A stretch of 64,000 bases of DNA from Clostridium_AW sp040797845 (lineage in GTDB: Bacteria > Bacillota > Clostridia > Clostridiales > Clostridiaceae): contig JBFNFA010000011.1 in assembly GCA_040797845.1 (NCBI GenBank), forward strand, positions 66,388 through 130,387, given 5' to 3'. The position numbers and the translations under genes are program-made. The notes under the pieces were generated by a model that made no database searches, was not told where the DNA came from, and was given only the letters and a program-made list of their open reading frames with translations. Shown in pieces: positions 1 to 8,338 of this stretch (positions within the stretch are counted from its first letter, which is position 1; each line of letters starts with the position of its first letter).

Positions 1-699
1 TAATCTACTCTTCATTCCTTCCACATCCATAACATCCAAAGACTTATATGCCTTGTCTAAATTTTCATTAGTTATAAGATTCTCCGTACCTCCATAAATA
101 ACCGCCACATCTCTTGCAAAGGAACCATCAGTTATAATTGAAGTTTCTAAAAGAGCGTTTTTTCCATAATTCTTCTTTAATATAACCGCTCCCCCTCCTG
201 CTGCTAAATTGTACATAAAACTAACTCTATTATTTTTATAATCTATGAAGTCCCCATTTCTGTATCCTCCGCAAATTAACACTGTATTTATTTTGCTATC
301 TGCTATCATCATATCCTTTGCTACCTTCATTGCGGTTATAGCAGTGCAACATCTTTGAGCAATATCAAAGCCAATGGCATTATAAGCACCAATTTTCTCT
401 TGAATATACATAGCAGATGTGGTTAGTGGGTACTCCTTCCATTCCTCTCCAATGCAAATAATTAAATCTATGTCTAAAGGATCTACTCCATTATTTTTCA
501 AACAATCCATTGCAGCATAATATCCCATTTCTTCAGTACCATCTCTCTCACCTGGAATAGTTTTCTGCTCAAACCCTAGCTTACAAACAACTGCCTCCTC
601 ACTCCATACTCCACCAGTTAGCTCACTAATCTCTGCTGCTGTCAACTTGTTTTCTGGTAAATATAGCCCAAAACCAACTACTCCTATATGATCTTTCAT
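1..699 (-). CDS. 3-oxoacyl-ACP synthase III-like thiolase-fold protein (3' end off window)
   Basis: The first 233 codons are present and the C-terminus lies beyond the window edge. The N-terminus (MKDHIGVVGFGLYLPENKL) is the typical opening of KAS III / HMG-CoA synthase-like condensing enzymes. An acyl-accepting cysteine is expected in the stretch FDIAQRCCTAI near residue 113, followed by a glycine-rich AAGGGAVIL segment. Such enzymes condense or transfer acyl groups from CoA or ACP thioesters; the substrate cannot be told. The ATG has a strong GGGAGGGAAC ribosome site. A sigma-54 promoter lies about 40 bp upstream, so it probably responds to the neighbouring sigma-54 activator together with the HAAT transporter operon. 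The catalytic His and Asn are not in the window. Confidence 0.8.
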   Translation of the reverse strand, partial: MKDHIGVVGFGLYLPENKLTAAEISELTGGVWSEEAVVCKLGFEQKTIPGERDGTEEMGYYAAMDCLKNNGVDPLDIDLIICIGEEWKEYPLTTSAMYIQEKIGAYNAIGFDIAQRCCTAITAMKVAKDMMIADSKINTVLICGGYRNGDFIDYKNNRVSFMYNLAAGGGAVILKKNYGKNALLETSIITDGSFARDVAVIYGGTENLITNENLDKAYKSLDVMDVEGMKSRL

Positions 700-737
700 T
701 AAAGTTCCCTCCCTGCTTATTTCCTTATTATTTAAAT

Positions 738-755
738 AAGCAAAACTCATGCCAT
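738..755 (-). promoter_or_regulatory. sigma-54 (-24/-12) promoter of the KAS III-like gene
   Basis: On the minus strand this reads ATGGCATGAGTTTTGCTT, with GG and GC exactly 10 bp apart as in the TGGCAC-N5-TTGC consensus. It lies just upstream of the KAS III-like gene and downstream of the terminator of the sigma-54 activator gene. Confidence 0.75.
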
Positions 756-770
756 TTGATTTTTTCAATA

Positions 771-818
771 AAAAATGCTAATAAACTTCTCTCTTCCCGT
801 GAGAAATTTATTAGCATC
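771..818 (-). terminator. Rho-independent terminator of the sigma-54 activator gene
   Basis: Inverted repeat ATGCTAATAAA / TTTATTAGCAT, followed on the minus strand by a T-run (ATTTTTTATT). It separates the activator gene from the sigma-54 promoter of the KAS III-like gene. Confidence 0.8.
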
Positions 819-869
819 AATATTTATATTAAAAATTCTTGTCCCAATTTATAACAACGTCTTCTTTTG

Positions 870-2261
870 TTACAGCTTTAGTTCCAAGCCATATTCATCA
901 ATTTTTCTATAAAGGGATTGTCTTGGTATTTGAAGTTTTTTAGAGGCTTCCGTTTTATTGTAGTTGCACTCTTTAAGAATATTAATGATAATCTCCTTTT
1001 CAATAGCAGAAAGCATTTGGCTTAATCCTCCACTGTTAGAAACAGTTCTTTCCTTTAACCCATCCTTTACTATATAAGCTGGCAAATCACTTATTCCGAT
1101 ATTCACATCATCCGCATTTACAGACACCTTTTCCACTACGTTTCTAATCTCACGAATGTTTCCTTTCCAATTATAATTGACCAGTATCTCCATTACATTA
1201 GGTGATACATGTCTAAACATACCTGTTTCCTTATAAAAGTTATCCAAAAATCTCTTTATAAGTATTGGTATATCGGATTTCCTCTCCCTTATTGGAGGTA
1301 TCTCCAATGTTAATACATTTAATCTATAATACAAGTCTTCTCTAAACTTCCCCGCTATTAGCATTTTCTCTAAGTTTTTACAAGTTGCACTAATAACCCT
1401 TACATCTATAGGTTGAGGTGCTTTAGCTCCAATTGGCACAACCTCTTTTTCCTGCAATACTCTAAGAAGTTTTGCTTGCATGTGTAAAGGCATCTCTGCA
1501 ATTTCATCTAAAAATATAGTCCCTCCATTAGCTAGATGAAATTTTCCAAGGTTCCCCCCTCTTTTAGCTCCAGTAAATGCTCCATCTTCATATCCGAAAA
1601 GTTCTGCTTCTATTAAATTTTCTGGAATGGCAGAGCAATTTATTGATACAAAAGGCATATTTGCCCTTTTACTTTCATTATGTATGGAATGAGCAAAGAG
1701 CTCTTTACCAACTCCGCTTTCTCCTAAAATTAATACGCTAGAATTTACTGCAGCAAACTTTCTAACTTTATTTTTGCTATCTTCAATTTCCTTAGATATC
1801 CCTATTATATGATTTAAGTTGTATTTTGCAGAATTTAATCTGGCCATTTCATTTTTATATAATTTTAATTCCTTATCTACCATTTTAAATTTGTTTAGAA
1901 CCTCTTGCATCTTGTCCACATTATCAAAAACCAACATGCCCATTCCACCTATAACTTCTCCTTTGTCATCATATATAGGCATTCTGTGGACAATAGCTTC
2001 TTTTCCGTTATTAAAACTATGCTTAATATTTATCTCTGCTTGTTTTCTTTTTAATGTATCTAAAAAACCTGACCCAGGATTAACATCAGTAACTAATTTT
2101 CCTATCATATCTTCAATAGGAGGTCCTAAAAATGTGCTAAAAGCACTATTTATATAGATAATTTTACCCTGCTTATCCAAAATATCCACACCAATAGGAA
2201 GGCTGTCAAAGACATTTTGGCAAAACCTCATAAAATCCTTATCTTCTCCTACGCATTTCAC
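870..2261 (-). CDS. Sigma-54-dependent transcriptional activator (PAS - AAA+ - Fis-type HTH)
   Basis: Bacterial enhancer-binding protein that remodels sigma-54 RNA polymerase by ATP hydrolysis. Counted from an in-frame GTG at 2279, a PAS-like sensor domain spans about 20-120, the AAA+ domain starts near 155 with Walker A GESGVGKE (186-193), the sigma-54-contacting loop GAFTGA (233-238), Walker B GGTIFLDEI (252-260) and an arginine-finger region FREDLYYRL. A Fis-type helix-turn-helix closes the protein (NKTEASKKLQIPRQSLYRKI). The GTG at 2261 is preferred because AGGGGGT sits just upstream; the GTG at 2279 has no ribosome site. The two -24/-12 promoters nearby make the KAS III gene and the HAAT operon its likely targets. 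The PAS ligand is unknown. Confidence 0.93.
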   Translation of the reverse strand: MKCVGEDKDFMRFCQNVFDSLPIGVDILDKQGKIIYINSAFSTFLGPPIEDMIGKLVTDVNPGSGFLDTLKRKQAEINIKHSFNNGKEAIVHRMPIYDDKGEVIGGMGMLVFDNVDKMQEVLNKFKMVDKELKLYKNEMARLNSAKYNLNHIIGISKEIEDSKNKVRKFAAVNSSVLILGESGVGKELFAHSIHNESKRANMPFVSINCSAIPENLIEAELFGYEDGAFTGAKRGGNLGKFHLANGGTIFLDEIAEMPLHMQAKLLRVLQEKEVVPIGAKAPQPIDVRVISATCKNLEKMLIAGKFREDLYYRLNVLTLEIPPIRERKSDIPILIKRFLDNFYKETGMFRHVSPNVMEILVNYNWKGNIREIRNVVEKVSVNADDVNIGISDLPAYIVKDGLKERTVSNSGGLSQMLSAIEKEIIINILKECNYNKTEASKKLQIPRQSLYRKIDEYGLELKL

Positions 2262-2302
2262 TAAAACACCCCCTATCACAATATAATGGAAATATTACTA
2301 AT

Positions 2303-2331
2303 ATTATACACTACAATAAATATTGTGTAAA
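2303..2331 (-). promoter_or_regulatory. Sigma-A promoter of the sigma-54 activator gene
   Basis: On the minus strand: TTTACA, 17-bp spacer, TATAAT. The spacer contains the small palindrome CAATATTTATTG. Confidence 0.6.
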
Positions 2332-2372
2332 TATACTGAAAATTAAGATAAATTATTGTAGTTCATATAAAT

Positions 2373-2404
2373 ATACCCAAAGGATAAAATTCTCCCTTGG
2401 GTAT
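2373..2404 (-). terminator. Probable terminator after the HAAT/hydrolase operon
   Basis: Inverted repeat ATACCCAAGGGA / TCCTTTGGGTAT directly after the hydrolase stop codon. The following T-run is short, so termination may be partial. Confidence 0.6.
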
Positions 2405-2409
2405 AAAAA

Positions 2410-3225
2410 TTAAGTTATACTTATCTTACTATTATAAGTTTGGAGGAAACCTATTAAAATAGTGCAAAATTCTGAGGGCTTTTCATACATAGATCCATGC
2501 CCCGAATCTTTTATAACTACCATATTGGAGGTTTTTATTCTTTTATAAATTTCTTCTTGATAGGGTAATGGAGTTATAATATCTAGGTCTCCTCCTATTA
2601 TAAGGGTGGGTATATCTATTTTTTTGATTTCCTCTCTTAAGTCTAAATCTGAAGCACTTTTAATAGCTCTTCTAAATCCATCATACCATTCCTTAGTAAA
2701 AGCTGTTTCAAATAATTTTTCCCTCTCCTTTAGCCATTCACTATTCTCTTCATAAAATTTATGGGAATATATAAAAGGCATTGTAGCTGAAAAAAACACT
2801 TTATTATCATAGGTTGATGCAGCATAATCCCAGAGTCTTTCTATGTCTTTCATCAAATGATTAGTGTAACAAGTGGTATTCGCTAGCATTAAACTCTTCA
2901 ATTTTTCTTTATACTTTAGAGAAAATCTCATTGCCACCTCTCCACCATAGGATATTCCAAATAAATTAACCTTTCCTAAATTAAGCTCTTCAATAAATTT
3001 ATTTAGAATTTCTACATGAAGATCCTGAGTGTATTCTTCTTTCCCTTTAGAAGAATTCCCTTGATCTACAAGGTCTATAAGAATAAGTCTGTAATCTTTA
3101 AAGTTATCTAAAAAGAGTCTCCAGCTAAGTGCACTCATCATAATTCCATTTAAGAATATAACCGTTTCCCCTTGTCCATAGCTTTCATAATAAATATCAT
3201 AATCGTCTATATTCACATAACTCAT
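2410..3225 (-). CDS. Alpha/beta hydrolase, last gene of the HAAT operon
   Basis: A 271-residue cytosolic alpha/beta hydrolase. Visible are the nucleophile elbow G-I-S-Y-G with Ser92, an acid region GGDLDIITP and the histidine in DSGHGSMYE, giving a complete Ser-Asp-His triad. An oxyanion-hole type segment FLNGIMM is near residue 25. It lies 25 bp downstream of the solute-binding protein gene in the same orientation, with ribosome site AAGGATGAT, so it is probably co-transcribed and may hydrolyse the imported compound (an ester, lactone or C-C bond). Substrate and exact family (esterase, lactonase, meta-cleavage type) cannot be assigned. Confidence 0.85.
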   Translation of the reverse strand: MSYVNIDDYDIYYESYGQGETVIFLNGIMMSALSWRLFLDNFKDYRLILIDLVDQGNSSKGKEEYTQDLHVEILNKFIEELNLGKVNLFGISYGGEVAMRFSLKYKEKLKSLMLANTTCYTNHLMKDIERLWDYAASTYDNKVFFSATMPFIYSHKFYEENSEWLKEREKLFETAFTKEWYDGFRRAIKSASDLDLREEIKKIDIPTLIIGGDLDIITPLPYQEEIYKRIKTSNMVVIKDSGHGSMYEKPSEFCTILIGFLQTYNSKISIT

Positions 3226-3250
3226 AGCTTTATCATCCTTTTATGTTTAA

Positions 3251-4468
3251 CTATTTCCCTAATATTTGTTCCATACTTCTAAATCCAATGTATGGGTTCC
3301 ATCCTGTTGGATTCTTTTCATTCATCTTCACTAAAGCCATTTCTTGTGTTCCAAGTCTTTTTCCATTTGAGAAGTCTATGGATCCACCAAATGGATTTTC
3401 AATTGGTGAAGATTCAAGAGCATCCATATAAGATTCCCAAGTTAATTCCTTATCACTAACACGTCTTAAGCCTTCTGTAAAGAAGTGTGCTGCTATCCAT
3501 CCTGTCATTGCATAAGCATTATTACTGAAGTCTTCACTTGAAGCTTCCTTTACCCATTTTCTATATTCATCCATAGCAGGTTTTGTGGCATCCACCCAAG
3601 CATGAGCATAGATATCAAATTTATCATTAACTGTTGAAGTTACTGCCTCTGTCATAGTTTTGTCGGCATTTACATATGTTGTTAAAGCTGGCTTAGTGTT
3701 GCCTTGCTTTGCAAGTTCTTTAGCTATCTGTGGGAATGTGCCTTGTATTCCAGCTATAATTACTATATCTACATTTTCATTTTTAATTTTTGATACCGCT
3801 GCTGACACGTCTTCTGAACCTGGAGCTACTTGCTCATCAACTACAGTTAATCCACCAAGGGTATTAGCCTCCTGTTGAATACCTTTTAATAAGTCTTTAC
3901 CAGCATCATCATTTGTATAAATAACTCCTATTTTACTTGCTTTAAATTCTCCCTTTGCCCAAGTTGCCATTATACGTCCTTCCATTGGGTAAACTGGTTG
4001 TACTGGATATATACATCTTTCATTTCCTTCAGCCTTTTCATTGTAAAGAATACCTGTCCCTGTAGCGAAGTAAACTGCTGGAATTCCTTTTTCTTTTATA
4101 TCATTTAAGGTAGCTCCAACAATTGGAGTTCCAAAGTGACCAACTAAAGCAAATACTTTTTCGTCATTTACTAGTCTCTCAAGAGCTGCTTTACCTTTTT
4201 CAGGATTAAACTCGTCATCTTGATGTACATATTCAATTTTTCTTCCATTTATTCCTCCACCCTCATTCACCATTTTTAAGTAAGCCTCTATACCTACTTT
4301 AAATGGCACTCCTACTGGTGCAAGAGCTCCTGAAGTAGCTGCACTGTTACCTATTTTTATGGTAGTATCTGTTACCCCTTGTGCCTTCTCAATTTCTTTC
4401 CCACAGCCTGTTAAAGCTACGGTTGCAACCATTAATGTGGCTAATAATAATGAAATTTTCTTTCTCAT
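3251..4468 (-). CDS. Branched-chain amino acid/amide-type ABC transporter, substrate-binding lipoprotein
   Basis: A 405-residue periplasmic-binding-fold protein (Peripla_BP_6, LivJ-like) anchored by lipid at Cys22 (lipobox ALTGC). After the signal sequence, the mature part starts with TTIKIGNSAATSGALAPVG, the typical opening of the family, and contains two lobes with motifs such as FALVGHFGTPIVGATLNDI and IGVIYTNDDAGKDLLKGI. It captures a ligand outside the membrane and delivers it to the permeases encoded upstream. The gene is last of the five transporter components, following the ATPase gene after about 100 bp, and has ribosome site GGGGGATT. Ligand is not predictable; members bind branched amino acids, urea, amides or aromatic acids. 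Confidence 0.92.
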   Translation of the reverse strand: MRKKISLLLATLMVATVALTGCGKEIEKAQGVTDTTIKIGNSAATSGALAPVGVPFKVGIEAYLKMVNEGGGINGRKIEYVHQDDEFNPEKGKAALERLVNDEKVFALVGHFGTPIVGATLNDIKEKGIPAVYFATGTGILYNEKAEGNERCIYPVQPVYPMEGRIMATWAKGEFKASKIGVIYTNDDAGKDLLKGIQQEANTLGGLTVVDEQVAPGSEDVSAAVSKIKNENVDIVIIAGIQGTFPQIAKELAKQGNTKPALTTYVNADKTMTEAVTSTVNDKFDIYAHAWVDATKPAMDEYRKWVKEASSEDFSNNAYAMTGWIAAHFFTEGLRRVSDKELTWESYMDALESSPIENPFGGSIDFSNGKRLGTQEMALVKMNEKNPTGWNPYIGFRSMEQILGK

Positions 4469-4574
4469 CTTTAATCCCCCTAATTAATAATTTTAAATTG
4501 ATGATTAATGTATAGTGATTAATATATTAAGAGATTTCTCCCTTTAGATGCTTTAGTTTCTTTTACAAGAGGTT

Positions 4575-5294
4575 CTAACATGATCCTAAATACGCTTCTA
4601 TAAGTTTCTTATCTTTAATTAAATCACTTGCTTTTCCAGATATATTTATTTCTCCAACCTCTAAGACGTAGGCATAGTCCGCTATTTTTAAAGTCTGAAG
4701 AGCATTTTGCTCAATTATGAGCACCGTGGTTCCCTCCTCATTGATTTCTTTAACAATTTTAAATATATCTCTAACAATAAGGGGAGCTAAGCCTAGTGAT
4801 GGCTCGTCTAGCAAAAGAACCTTGGGACTACTCATAAGTGCTCTTCCTATAGCTAGCATCTGCTGCTCTCCTCCACTTAAAGTTCCCGCTATTTGCTTCT
4901 CCCTTTCCTTAAGCCTAGGAAAGTATCTATAAACTCTATCTAAATTTTTCTTTATTTCCTCTTTGTTTTTTAATGTAAAAGCTCCTGTTTTCAAGTTATC
5001 TACCACTGAAAGGTCTGAAAAAATTTGTCTCCCTTCTGGCGATTGCATAATCCCCAGTGAAGTGATTTTCTCTGCAGACATTTTAGTAATATCTTTATCG
5101 AAAAAATTTATTTTCCCCTCTTCCACTTTTGCGATACCGGAAATAGCCTTTAGTGTAGTAGTTTTTCCTGCGCCATTGGCTCCTAATAGTGCTACAATTT
5201 TTCCTTTAGGGACTTTCACATTTATTCCTTTTAAAGCTTCTATGCTTCCATAGGAAACTTTCAGGTTTTCGATACTTAACGCTATGTCGCTCAT
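4575..5294 (-). CDS. livF: ABC transporter ATP-binding protein, LivF-type
   Basis: One of two cytosolic ATPases of the HAAT importer. Walker A GANGAGKTT, ABC signature LSGGEQQML, Walker B VLLLDEPSLGLAP and the following LIIEQNA stretch (Q/H-loop region) are all present, and the length (about 239 residues) is normal for LivF. The start at 5294 is chosen because GAAAGGA is 8 nt upstream; the in-frame ATG at 5303 overlaps that ribosome site. It begins directly after the LivG stop codon, so the two are translationally linked. The gene name reflects family membership; the transported substrate is unknown. Confidence 0.92.
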   Translation of the reverse strand: MSDIALSIENLKVSYGSIEALKGINVKVPKGKIVALLGANGAGKTTTLKAISGIAKVEEGKINFFDKDITKMSAEKITSLGIMQSPEGRQIFSDLSVVDNLKTGAFTLKNKEEIKKNLDRVYRYFPRLKEREKQIAGTLSGGEQQMLAIGRALMSSPKVLLLDEPSLGLAPLIVRDIFKIVKEINEEGTTVLIIEQNALQTLKIADYAYVLEVGEINISGKASDLIKDKKLIEAYLGSC

Positions 5295-5295
5295 G

Positions 5296-6084
5296 CTATT
5301 CATCCTTTCCTAGATATGCTTCTTGTACTTCTTTATTAGTTTGAATTTCTATAGGAGTTCCTTCTGCTAATTTTTTACCAAATGAAATGGCGCAGATACG
5401 ATCACAAATATCCATTACTAACCTCATGTCATGTTCCACCAGTAAAATATTGCAATTGTATTCACTCCTAATAGTTCTGATCAGCTCTGCTAGTTCTAAG
5501 GTTTCTACCTCATTAAGCCCTGCGGCAGGCTCATCGAGAATAATTAATCTTGGATTACTCATCAATGTTCTTCCTAATTCAACTTTTTTCAATATTCCAT
5601 AAGGTTGCCCACTTGTTAGCTCATCCTTTTTATCTTCTAATTGTAGAAATTTTAATACCTCTAAAGCTTTTTCTCTAAGCTTCTCCTCTTCTTTTCTTGC
5701 CTTTTTTAATCTTAATGATTGAGAAAAAATACCGCTTTTATATTGCACATGAGCACCTACTAGTAAATTATCTAGTAATGATAGTTCACTTATAAGTTCT
5801 ACGTTTTGGAAGGTTCTAACCAATCCAAGCTTTATGATATTATGAGTTTTTTCTCCTACTAAATCTATTACTGAGCCATCTTCTTTGGTAAAAAGAACGC
5901 TGCCACTATCTGGTTTATAAAACTGAGTTATACAGTTAAATACTGTGGTTTTTCCTGCCCCATTAGGTCCAATAAGTCCATATATTTCACCTTCATTTAT
6001 TGAAAAGCTAAGATTGTCTACTGCCTTTAGTCCTAAGAAAGCTATTGATAGATTTTCTACTTTAAGCATTTGAACTTTGCTCAT
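5296..6084 (-). CDS. livG: ABC transporter ATP-binding protein, LivG-type
   Basis: Second ATPase of the HAAT importer, 262 residues. Walker A GPNGAGKTT is followed by a LivG-typical insert (NCITQFYKPDSGSV), then a signature-like segment (SGQPYGILKKVELGRTL) in place of canonical LSGGQ, as is usual in this subfamily, Walker B LIILDEPAAGLNE and H-loop VEHDM. The C-terminus EVQEAYLGKDE is the BCA_ABC_TP_C tail. It overlaps the end of the LivM-type permease gene by 23 nt and has ribosome site AAGGTGAT, consistent with one polycistronic message. Confidence 0.92.
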   Translation of the reverse strand: MSKVQMLKVENLSIAFLGLKAVDNLSFSINEGEIYGLIGPNGAGKTTVFNCITQFYKPDSGSVLFTKEDGSVIDLVGEKTHNIIKLGLVRTFQNVELISELSLLDNLLVGAHVQYKSGIFSQSLRLKKARKEEEKLREKALEVLKFLQLEDKKDELTSGQPYGILKKVELGRTLMSNPRLIILDEPAAGLNEVETLELAELIRTIRSEYNCNILLVEHDMRLVMDICDRICAISFGKKLAEGTPIEIQTNKEVQEAYLGKDE

Positions 6085-7075
6085 TTACTATCACCTTTTT
6101 CTTTTTAAAGTATTTTTTTATATCATCAAAAACAAATATTAACCCATTCGGATAAAATAGAATGACAACAATTATTAATACTCCTGTAAATATAAAGGAT
6201 AATCCATCCGTACTTCCTATTAAAGGAAGTCTTTTAAGTATTAGTTCAGGTACTCCAAATACTATGAAAGATCCTATTATGGGGCCACTTATAGTCCTCA
6301 TACCCCCAATTACTATCACCGCTGCCATTTGAAGTGATAAAGTCAATGTCCAAGTGGAGGGATAAGCAAATTTGATAAAATGCACATAAAGAGCTCCTCC
6401 CAGTCCAGCGTATACTGTGGCCACTCCAAAGGCTATAAGTTTATATTTTAAAAGGTTTATTCCCATAGCTTGAGCTGCAGCCTCGCTTCCCCTCATGGTA
6501 AGCAGCGCCCTACCAATTGGCCCATGAATAAAGTTATGGGTAAGTATCATCACTATAACTAGAGCAACTACAAGCAGCACAAAGGTACTCCCTCTATCTA
6601 ACTTAATTACTCCAAACAATACTGGATAACTTGCATTTTTCCCTGAGAATCCCCCTGTAATAACTTCATATTCCACAAATACCTTTCTAAGAATTTCTGC
6701 TACTCCAAGGGTGGCTATTGCTAAATAATACCCTTCTAATCTTAAGGATGCAGCACCAATTAAAAGTCCAACAACAAAGGGTACTAGCATGGATATTAAA
6801 AGAGAGACTATAAAGGGCATCTTCAAATCACTGGTTAGGTAAGCTGATATATATGCGCCTAGTCCCATAAATCCTGCAGTTCCAAGAGAAATAAGGCCAG
6901 AATATCCTAGCAATACATTCATTCCTACACCCACGATAGCATAAAACAATATAGTTCCAAAAATTGTCACTGTAGCACTATTTAGAATTCCTTGTGATTG
7001 CAATAATGGTATCAAACATAATATAATTCCAAAAAGTATATACTTTCCATAAACATTTTTAAGTAATTTTTTCAT
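6062..7075 (-). CDS. livM: ABC transporter permease, LivM-type
   Basis: Membrane permease with about 8-10 hydrophobic segments, of normal LivM length (337 residues). Family markers include NVLLGYSGLISLGTAGFMGLG near the N-terminus and the EAA-type loop RGSEAAAQAMGINLLKYKLIAFG. The start at 7075 is chosen because GAGGAG lies upstream and it begins 19 bp after the LivH-type stop; the in-frame ATG at 7132 has no ribosome site and would overlap the previous gene. With the LivH-type protein it forms the heterodimeric channel. Confidence 0.9.
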   Translation of the reverse strand: MKKLLKNVYGKYILFGIILCLIPLLQSQGILNSATVTIFGTILFYAIVGVGMNVLLGYSGLISLGTAGFMGLGAYISAYLTSDLKMPFIVSLLISMLVPFVVGLLIGAASLRLEGYYLAIATLGVAEILRKVFVEYEVITGGFSGKNASYPVLFGVIKLDRGSTFVLLVVALVIVMILTHNFIHGPIGRALLTMRGSEAAAQAMGINLLKYKLIAFGVATVYAGLGGALYVHFIKFAYPSTWTLTLSLQMAAVIVIGGMRTISGPIIGSFIVFGVPELILKRLPLIGSTDGLSFIFTGVLIIVVILFYPNGLIFVFDDIKKYFKKKKVIVNEQSSNA

Positions 7076-7094
7076 AGCAGTGTTATTCTCCTCT

Positions 7095-7976
7095 CTACAC
7101 CTTTTTAACCATCTTTTTACCAATGATTCCATTTGGTCTGAGTACTATAAAGATAAGAATCAATGTATATACAATGGCATCTCCCCAGGTTGATGAAACA
7201 TAAAACAGCAAAATATTTCTGCTTAATCCAATAATGTAGGCTCCTAAAACTGGGCCATAAAAAGTAGAGAATCCTCCTAATACACAGGCTATGAGAGCAT
7301 TTATTTGAACATTGTCCATCATAGAAACATTTACTGTAATAGATGGTGCTAGCATTAAGGCTGATAGTGTACCAAGTGCCGCTGCTATTGCCCAAGATAC
7401 CATGGTTACAGTCTTAGTTGGAACTCCCATAAGTCTAGCGGTTTGTTCATTAGAGGATGTAACCCTTACTGCAAGACCCAACTTTGTTCTTTGTAGAAAA
7501 TAGAATAATACTAACATGACAACTATTCCTATAGTAATGTTAAGTAGAGCATTATAGGTAATAGAAGCTCCTCCTATATCCAACGTTCCTGACTCTATAA
7601 ATCTTGGAAAAAACAATGGCATTGAACCAAATATCATAGGTGCAATTCCTAAAAACAACATAATAAGTCCAAAAGTTATGATTTGCTTTGATATTGGTGA
7701 GCTTTTATTTGCTCTTCTTATTATCACAATATCCACTAAGATACCGGTTATAATAGCAAATATCATGCCTACAATTGCAGCTACCCAAGCAGGACAATTG
7801 AATTTCATTAGAAATACTGTAGCGATAAATGCATTAAACATCCCCACTGAACCTTGGGCAAAATTAGTAGTTCTACTTGTTCTAAATATAATGATGATAC
7901 CAAGCGCTGCCAGTGCATAAACACTTCCTGTCTCTAAGCTACTAAATAATAATTGCAAAAAAATATCCATATACAC
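7095..7976 (-). CDS. livH: ABC transporter permease, LivH-type
   Basis: First gene of the HAAT operon, 293 residues with about eight transmembrane segments. Motifs typical of LivH include GSVYALAALGIIIIFRTSRTTNFAQGSVGM near the N-terminus (quoted only to show family type) and the EAA loop SSNEQTARLMGVPTKTV. It pairs with the LivM-type permease. A sigma-54 promoter lies 155 bp upstream, so the whole operon is likely switched on by the PAS-type activator when its signal is present. Confidence 0.91.
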   Translation of the reverse strand: MYMDIFLQLLFSSLETGSVYALAALGIIIIFRTSRTTNFAQGSVGMFNAFIATVFLMKFNCPAWVAAIVGMIFAIITGILVDIVIIRRANKSSPISKQIITFGLIMLFLGIAPMIFGSMPLFFPRFIESGTLDIGGASITYNALLNITIGIVVMLVLFYFLQRTKLGLAVRVTSSNEQTARLMGVPTKTVTMVSWAIAAALGTLSALMLAPSITVNVSMMDNVQINALIACVLGGFSTFYGPVLGAYIIGLSRNILLFYVSSTWGDAIVYTLILIFIVLRPNGIIGKKMVKKV

Positions 7977-8130
7977 CCTCTCCTCCCCTATGTAACAAAT
8001 TGGTACAATGTCATTAATACTTACATAATTTTTCTATAGTTATTTAAGGTTTTTCTATGCTTTTCCTACAGTTCCTACCCTTAGTAAGAACTTCATTGTA
8101 CAGTCCTTTGTTTTCTTTACATTATATTAT

Positions 8131-8148
8131 TAGCAAGTACCATGCCAA
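8131..8148 (-). promoter_or_regulatory. sigma-54 (-24/-12) promoter of the HAAT operon
   Basis: On the minus strand: TTGGCATGGTACTTGCTA. GG and GC are separated by exactly 10 bp and the match to TTGGCAY-N4-TTGCW is close. It is the same class of site as at 738-755. Confidence 0.85.
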
Positions 8149-8190
8149 ATTTATAATTTTTCCTAGTTAATTTTAAAATTTAGTAATAAA

Positions 8191-8254
8191 AAATGGCTAC
8201 ATTTACATTAACTAATGATAAACTTCATAATTAATATAGAAACTGCAGCCATTT
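8191..8254 (-). terminator. Terminator after the second alpha/beta hydrolase gene
   Basis: AAATGGCT / AGCCATTT arms enclose about 48 nt and the 3' arm runs into a T-run on the minus strand. The interior contains extra imperfect pairing. Together with the promoter at 8131-8148 it accounts for most of the gene-free stretch 7977-8338. Confidence 0.6.
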
Positions 8255-8338
8255 AGATTTTAAAAGTTATTTATTTGTTTTAAGATTTCACATATCTATT
8301 ACCCCATAATTATTAGCATATAACTATTACCAAGTAAT

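Noticed and set aside
1819..2157. Plus-strand open frame of 112 codons inside the sigma-54 activator gene
   Set aside because: It is the antisense shadow of a well-supported gene, has no ribosome site and no recognisable protein features.
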